Shown here one piece after another: positions 47,901 to 50,831 of a stretch of DNA of 50,831 nucleotides. The stretch spans positions 1 through 50,831 of the forward strand of contig JAOTTP010000011.1 of assembly GCA_029864405.1 (NCBI GenBank), given 5' to 3'. Numbering within the stretch: position 1 is the stretch's first letter; each line of letters begins with the position of its first letter. The DNA comes from Nitrospirota bacterium (GTDB lineage: Bacteria > Nitrospirota > Nitrospiria > Nitrospirales > UBA8639). Below the pieces are notes generated by a model that saw only the letters and a program-made list of their open reading frames with translations, searched no databases and was not told the DNA's origin. Both the position numbers and the translations under genes were made by a program.

Positions 47901-48559
47901 TTTTGTTATGGACTCTTATAGGGCAGCCGGAGAATGACGTTCTCTACCGAGGGCAAGTTGAGGATTCTTCTTTCACACGGAATACTGTGGTGAAAGGGCC
48001 GTTGCTCATCGCCGTGCTTTTGCTTATTGGACTGATTTGGCAGGTGATTGAGCGCACATTAGAGTGCTGTCATTTCGTTCGAAACTCAGGGAAAAAGTAT
48101 CAAGTCTGGCCAGTAGAGAAATCGTTCATTGTTGAGGTTGCCAACCGGACAGAGAAAGTAGGACAAATCATTTATTACCCGGTTATCGCGTTGATTGTGT
48201 TGGCTGCGTCGCGGTTTTCACTTTTTGACAATTGGGACTTCCCTCTTGCCCTTATTCTTATCATTGGGATTAATTTTAGTCTCATGCTGTGCTGTGCCGT
48301 GGTTCTTCGAGTATCAGCAGAAAAGGCGAGAAAAGAAATCTTGGAAAGCTTGGAAGACAAACTTTTTCAATTTACTGTGGAAGGGAATGACTCAAAATTT
48401 GCCTCAAAATTGAGATCCCATAAATTTGTCATCGATGAAATCCAACGTCTCAAACATGGGGCCTTCGCTCCCCTGAGTCAACACCCTATTTTTGGAGCCA
48501 TTCTTTATCCGTTTGGTGGTGTAGGACTTCTTGTTTTAATTGAGCATTTTATTACCTGA
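44921..48559 (+). CDS. Large unrecognised receptor-like membrane protein
   Basis: A 1212-residue protein of no family I can name. Residues 14-33 are a membrane anchor, then a charged Glu/Lys-rich linker. Residues about 95-830 look extracytoplasmic and alpha/beta: AITIVINMVDGGPYAEARES, LVLVLWIMDEVLDHETPLRDL, KFKIIGPRTTTTL, ITLVSEWDTAYGRALPL, and near 700-745 AIGVLGSDVYDKLLILQAL and AIFFTTDLDARFLHP. The rhythm resembles a type-I periplasmic-binding fold. A KEK coiled-coil-like run lies near 556-580 and a PEPEP repeat near 353-360. About eight membrane helices fill 850-1212 (near 850, 886, 925, 982, 1026, 1083, 1108, 1190). There is no kinase, GGDEF or protease motif. Base composition is more AT-rich than the housekeeping genes. 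Only a weak AGAG precedes the ATG. A ligand sensor or signalling role is inference. Confidence 0.7.
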   Translation: MPNNSPQSGQDSKAGPIAFVLVAAILSGIWFTQPPLKSFRQGEVSQELLREKEDVQARLWQDPFLAVQKHEQEEEEGKKQDQVNLTHHSFESFKEKIKEKFSQNDTSEAITIVINMVDGGPYAEARESRIRHRYAVVSGLGVKNFVPEDSQKIGFFRFPLTREKKDCHSGTEVPKKACSDAPDAPASKMENPQNSRDAKNVKDCSLNSIGQIEKCLVVPYEWYKTDPILTLSSEKEDGEHKAKEDGNGQEKGENQTDVGNLVLVLWIMDEVLDHETPLRDLHSLVYALKQNIPNDKLKFKIIGPRTTTTLKNMVKELESNSTEKDAEKSQSTALADVPFFSPWSTSPEWLLLKPEPEPEPDAQMSIGSLFMKIESLFMKYDKDEEDKPDKPDKESIQDKKNTFIRTIGTDDQLVEALIQELCRRGMEVGREDVPITLVSEWDTAYGRALPLTFAAIVAQMKEDRFHASDFTDLKMFINKLQEAADPLSQYLKEQFSKTTRDLVDTYNDSESPSEQIETALLGELNKLLRGPSLYHEQRFAKEELGKRTRKLIEKLKEKEEKEKKEKEKKEIIAYLNKLFLEDAYPEEINFSICRHEKFQDRNSKTHSDLRRKVQALKRKPENLANLGIKQYAYLRGLDGELPQEFSSKTSNSSQGSNNSKGLWGKKQEVSSDIKRPEGATQIDYVRRLTSRIEGEMGEGGTPVKAIGVLGSDVYDKLLILQALRPRFPNAIFFTTDLDARFLHPSQKDWTRNLLVASHYGLALHKNLQGMVAPFRDGYQTAVFRSVLQALCSPTDNSLCGFPQVGYGEKEIRLFELGMTMPVDLSESDGSHVHPDPIPPSSLYWEKSFHPLILLSCLLLALMLIGRFVIAGFLDDRTWWAMAVYCVVIGLVLWFSWDLSKSRELLYWTGEPFYWFEGVSIWPSQLLRVTAAFLCVCFLLKIYGEFHDRETPKSAKSSGGSEDTSWTVWKATYEERYPRWKRVVVYSVIYVVFAILLWTLIGQPENDVLYRGQVEDSSFTRNTVVKGPLLIAVLLLIGLIWQVIERTLECCHFVRNSGKKYQVWPVEKSFIVEVANRTEKVGQIIYYPVIALIVLAASRFSLFDNWDFPLALILIIGINFSLMLCCAVVLRVSAEKARKEILESLEDKLFQFTVEGNDSKFASKLRSHKFVIDEIQRLKHGAFAPLSQHPIFGAILYPFGGVGLLVLIEHFIT
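45977..46060 (+). repeat. Short tandem repeats inside the large membrane protein gene
   Basis: Two adjacent simple duplications: CCAGAG repeated four times (45978-46001, encoding PEPEPEP) and GTCTCTATTTATGAAA-type units repeated twice about 21 bases apart (46021-46057, encoding SLFMK twice). Both keep the frame, so they change linker length without disrupting the protein. Confidence 0.75.
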
Positions 48560-49205
48560 GAGCATATCTAGAAGCTTGTAATATCCTGGGTTTTCAGTGC
48601 GAAGCCGGGGTGAAATAGCTTGTCTGTTTGCAGCCATTCTGACCGGGACTCACTCTTAAGGCCTTCTATTTCCTTTCAAACTGTGGCGCACAAGAGATGA
48701 GAGATCACAAAATTAGATATTGTCGGGAAAAGCTCTGGGACCCACAGTTGACGGCCCAATGGGATCGCCAAATGAATGGTAGATAATGGTGCCGAATTCG
48801 GCGAACAATCAGGGTCCATGGTAGAGCATAGAGTGGCTTAATTGGAGCAAAACGTTTGAAGGAATTAGGCCCTTCCTCCGTATTGGTAGAGAAGCCGATC
48901 TTGTGGCTGACTGCTGGCGGATAACGGGTGATGGGTTGAGAGGAGTGTCGAGTAGTTCAATGCCCGTCTCTAGAGGAGATTGTTGATTCTTAAGCTGGAA
49001 GAGCTATAGTAGAATCTCTTCCATTGGCCGGAAGTGGGGAAGGAGATTTTTGTGTTTGAGTACTCTCAATCTCATAAATAGTTAGGGATATGGGGCCGCT
49101 ATGGGGCATGTGGTAAATGGGCGTGTACCAGGGCATGTGAAGGATTGTTGTGATTTACAATCAAGTATGAGCCATAGGGCTATTTCCGGTACATTGGTCT
49201 TCATA
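48560..49205. other. Intergenic region before lipoprotein B
   Basis: There is no convincing gene in 646 bases. Frames are short and broken, as in decayed sequence. A GGAAGAG/CTCTTCC stem (48997-49003 with 49016-49022) has no T run. The last about 105 bases (from 49100) are the leader shared with lipoprotein A. Confidence 0.4.
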
Positions 49206-49912
49206 ATGCGCCTTCTTGTAAAGGGCTGTGCCGGGTGGATCGGAAGAGCAACTATTCTAAGTACGCTTATCCTTGCGTCCATCTCAAATTACGCTTGTCA
49301 CTGTCCCTGGTGTGGACCGCAGACGGAACAGATGAGGGTATTGGATGGTGCCCAGTTGCCAGAAGACCAGGGTTGGTTGGTGTCTACGAACGTGGTGGCC
49401 CCATTGGACGTGGTGACAAATGGGAGTATGTTAACGCTCAACACGATTGGTGTCCGAGGAGATATCGACGAACTTTCAAAAAATAACGCGTTCATGTGGT
49501 TTTATAGGAAAATTCCTTTTGACTTCAAATCAGGATTCTCAATTGAGTTTACGTTGCAGGTCCACAGAGTGGAACAACCGCATAATTTGTTTGATTCAGG
49601 CATTATGTTTTATGGTTCTATAGACACTTCTGCTGGTACCTTCGCAGAAGGACCACGAAGTCATATGATATTTTTTGATGAAGATGCTATTGGATGGGGA
49701 GACGAGACGGGGAAGTTTTCGATGAATACCACGGACACATTCCACACCTACACCTTAAAGGTTGAGAATAAAAGATTTGCCAAGGTATACGTTGATGGAA
49801 CACTGGTTTTACAACGAAACGATTGGGTGGGGATACCGAGAATTGGTTTTGGTGATATGACCAATGATGATGGGGTCAATGGAAAGTTTTCTATAGGAGA
49901 CATCATGGTAAC
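49100..49912 (+). repeat. Duplicated segment, copy B
   Basis: Counterpart of 42672-43466 in direct orientation, about 6.4 kb apart. It has the same abrupt left edge at TATGGGGCATG, and its right edge is at the end of the final conserved strand (GDIMVT). Confidence 0.85.
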
Positions 49913-49928
49913 AGGGAAAAGGGATTGA
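49206..49928 (+). CDS. Putative lipoprotein, jelly-roll/LamG-like, paralogue B
   Basis: A 240-residue paralogue of the protein at 42805. The mature domain is nearly the same: AQLPEDQGWLVSTN, PLDVVTNGSMLTLNTIGV, SIEFTLQVHRVEQPHN, GIMFYGSIDTSAGTFAEG and RIGFGDMTNDDGVNGKFSIGDI. It ends soon after the last strand (VTGKRD). The signal region differs. The ATG used by copy A is lost, so the likely start is MRLLVKG at 49206, with a hydrophobic segment and a lipobox-like SNYAC; a cluster of three Cys (YACHCPWC) follows. The frame is also open from 49101, but that part matches the non-coding leader of copy A. Confidence 0.7.
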   Translation: MRLLVKGCAGWIGRATILSTLILASISNYACHCPWCGPQTEQMRVLDGAQLPEDQGWLVSTNVVAPLDVVTNGSMLTLNTIGVRGDIDELSKNNAFMWFYRKIPFDFKSGFSIEFTLQVHRVEQPHNLFDSGIMFYGSIDTSAGTFAEGPRSHMIFFDEDAIGWGDETGKFSMNTTDTFHTYTLKVENKRFAKVYVDGTLVLQRNDWVGIPRIGFGDMTNDDGVNGKFSIGDIMVTGKRD

Positions 49929-50066
49929 AGGCAGGCCTCCCCGTCCCCGAATCCTCCACCATGCTATTGATGGGATCGGGACTGCTGAGGGTGAGCATGT
50001 TTGTCTGGCGAAGGGAATGCACGCAACAGGCTTAGCGCAAGTTCAAATAAGTCTGCATGTCACAAG

Positions 50067-50096
50067 AGCCTGACTCCTGCAGGGGGTGGGCTTTTG
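50067..50096 (+). terminator. Possible terminator downstream of lipoprotein B
   Basis: AGCC...CTCC with TGCA loop pairs with GGGG...GGCT, followed by TTTTGTATTTT. The stem has an internal mismatch loop and lies about 140 bases after the lipoprotein B stop. Confidence 0.35.
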
Positions 50097-50339
50097 TATT
50101 TTGAAGAGGGTCAGGAGTCGTGAATTATTTCTTGTGGGGCTAATCCACCCCTCATTCAGGCTAACTGTTACGTCTCACGCCGATCATGTGCTGGCCTGGT
50201 AGGTGTACTCGGCGGCTTTCGCACCCAATGCATCTCTCACGACTTTTGCCAGGTGCTTCGGCGGACAGCTTTCGTCTCGGTAAATATGCTTTTCGATACG
50301 TGCTTAAGCCTTCGTGGGTCTCTGTGGCATGCCAGCCGT

Positions 50340-50390
50340 AGCCTTGGCCGCTTGCGCGCCAAAGCTGGCTTCAGCGGCGAGCGCGAAGGC
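50340..50390. repeat. Imperfect GC-rich inverted repeat next to the tRNA fragment
   Basis: AGCCTTGGCCGCTTGCGCGCC is echoed in reverse by GGCGAGCGCGAAGGCT with small bulges, directly abutting the 3' CCA end of the tRNA-Ser fragment. It could form a long hairpin. Similar GC-rich palindromes near tRNA ends occur in many genomes; the role is unknown. Confidence 0.4.
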
Positions 50391-50450
50391 TGGCGGAGAG
50401 GGTGGGATTTGAACCCACGGTCCCTTTTGAGGACAACGGTTTTCGAGACC
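50391..50450 (-). other. 3' fragment of tRNA-Ser(CGA), probable integration attachment site
   Basis: The minus strand carries the 3' two thirds of a serine tRNA: the anticodon loop CTCGAAA (anticodon CGA) with three stem pairs GGT/ACC, a long class II variable arm (GTCC with GGGAC), an intact T arm GTGGG-TTCAAAT-CCCAC, acceptor strand CTCTCCG and an encoded CCA. Bases 5' of the anticodon stem do not match any D arm or acceptor strand, so the gene is broken at about position 28. It cannot be a functional tRNA. It is the typical direct-repeat footprint of integrases that use tRNA 3' ends. Confidence 0.82.
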
Positions 50451-50831
50451 TTGAAGATTCAAAAAGCGAGGATGGCGAAAGCTCTGATAAGACCTAATAT
50501 TCCACTGGTTTTATTGAAGATTGCCCAATGACGAACTTTGCATCTAGTTGCATAGGATGTGAAGGGTCTTAGGGAAAAAGGTTACATTTACGGTTACACC
50601 TTCTTTGCTCAAAGATATTCTCACCGGTGCCTTGTTAGATCCTGATTAAAAACCCATAAAGGGTATCCGGCATCCATTGGGGGTTTTCGTCTATGAACCA
50701 ACGTCAGGGCACGTAAAGCCTCATACAGTGGGGTACGTGTCGGCCTAGTAGAAAAGAGAATCAACCTCCGATGTAGATATTATTCCTCCATTTGTCTATT
50801 CTTTGCCCTAAATGGAAGGATGACTGAATCA
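50451..50831. other. Right-hand end of window, non-coding
   Basis: No gene is supported. There is a direct repeat GGTTACA at 50580-50586 and 50592-50598, and a long-range AAAACCC/GGGTTTT pair (50649-50655 with 50681-50687). If the tRNA fragment marks an integration site, this is the internal edge of an island that continues beyond the window. Confidence 0.35.

Larger units (their letters stand above)
49929..50390. other. Non-coding region between lipoprotein B and tRNA fragment
   Basis: No gene is supported. It contains a bulged terminator-like stem (50067-50095), a GACTCCTG/CAGGAGTC alternative pairing (50073-50080 with 50112-50119), and at its right end an imperfect GC-rich inverted repeat beside the tRNA fragment. 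Confidence 0.4.

Noticed and set aside
50253-50531. 92-codon frame containing a GWDLNPR-like stretch
   Set aside because: This peptide is the familiar false translation of the complement of a serine tRNA T arm; the DNA there is the tRNA fragment.
1-50831. CRISPR arrays, rRNA genes, complete tRNA genes, known riboswitches, replication origins
   Set aside because: No regularly spaced repeats, conserved rRNA segments, full cloverleaf or known riboswitch cores were seen on either strand.

Overview
The window looks like a chromosomal segment of a Gram-negative, aerobic-type bacterium, most likely a member of the Nitrospirota (Nitrospira-like). This is an inference from gene content and order: a ccsA/hemX-hemA-hemC-cobA/hemD-(CBS)-hemB tetrapyrrole cluster next to ribF-tilS-hpt-ftsH-folP-glmM, and clpC-tsaD-hflX-nth-yicC-gmk-rpoZ-coaBC. 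No rRNA or other taxonomic marker was available to confirm it.

Layout. 1-2.1 kb: tail of an upstream gene with a strong terminator, a TusA-like protein, convergent rsmI and an SDR oxidoreductase. 2.2-10.8 kb: a tight operon with repeated 4-base start/stop overlaps for cytochrome c assembly (CcsA/HemX), tetrapyrrole synthesis from glutamyl-tRNA to uroporphyrinogen III and precorrin-2 (HemA, HemC, CobA-HemD, HemB), a two-CBS protein, flavin cofactors (RibF) and tRNA-Ile lysidine synthase. 10.8-20.1 kb: hpt, ftsH, folP, glmM, comEC and a pentapeptide-repeat protein. 20.1-27.1 kb: a mostly minus-strand block with a ZIP metal transporter behind a Fur-family-like inverted repeat, an unusual thioredoxin-fold (DUF255)/aldo-keto reductase fusion, a c-type cytochrome, an orphan J-domain protein, an ArsC/Spx-like protein and a small zinc-ribbon protein. 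27.3-37.7 kb: NAD kinase, then clpC with a terminator and the conserved housekeeping run tsaD to coaBC. 38.3-42.6 kb: pyruvate kinase, divergent from a histidine-phosphatase/phosphofructokinase fusion. Two glycolytic functions therefore face each other across a structured 570-bp gap.

42.6 kb to the end is accessory. It holds two closely related jelly-roll-like lipoproteins whose similarity continues about 110-135 bp upstream of the starts, flanking a decayed REP-associated (RAYT) transposase and a 1212-residue unrecognised membrane protein. That protein has one N-terminal membrane anchor, a large charged extracytoplasmic part with stretches resembling a periplasmic-binding fold, and about eight C-terminal membrane helices. 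Near the right edge lies a 60-nt 3' piece of a tRNA-Ser(CGA), broken in the anticodon stem. This is the usual footprint of tRNA-targeting integration and suggests that an island starts there and continues rightwards.

The best candidates for something undescribed are the 1212-aa receptor-like protein with its two lipoproteins, the phosphatase-PFK fusion with altered catalytic positions, the DUF255-AKR fusion, and a JAMM-like motif in the long N-terminal extension of HflX. All functions are read from sequence motifs by eye; no database search was possible.
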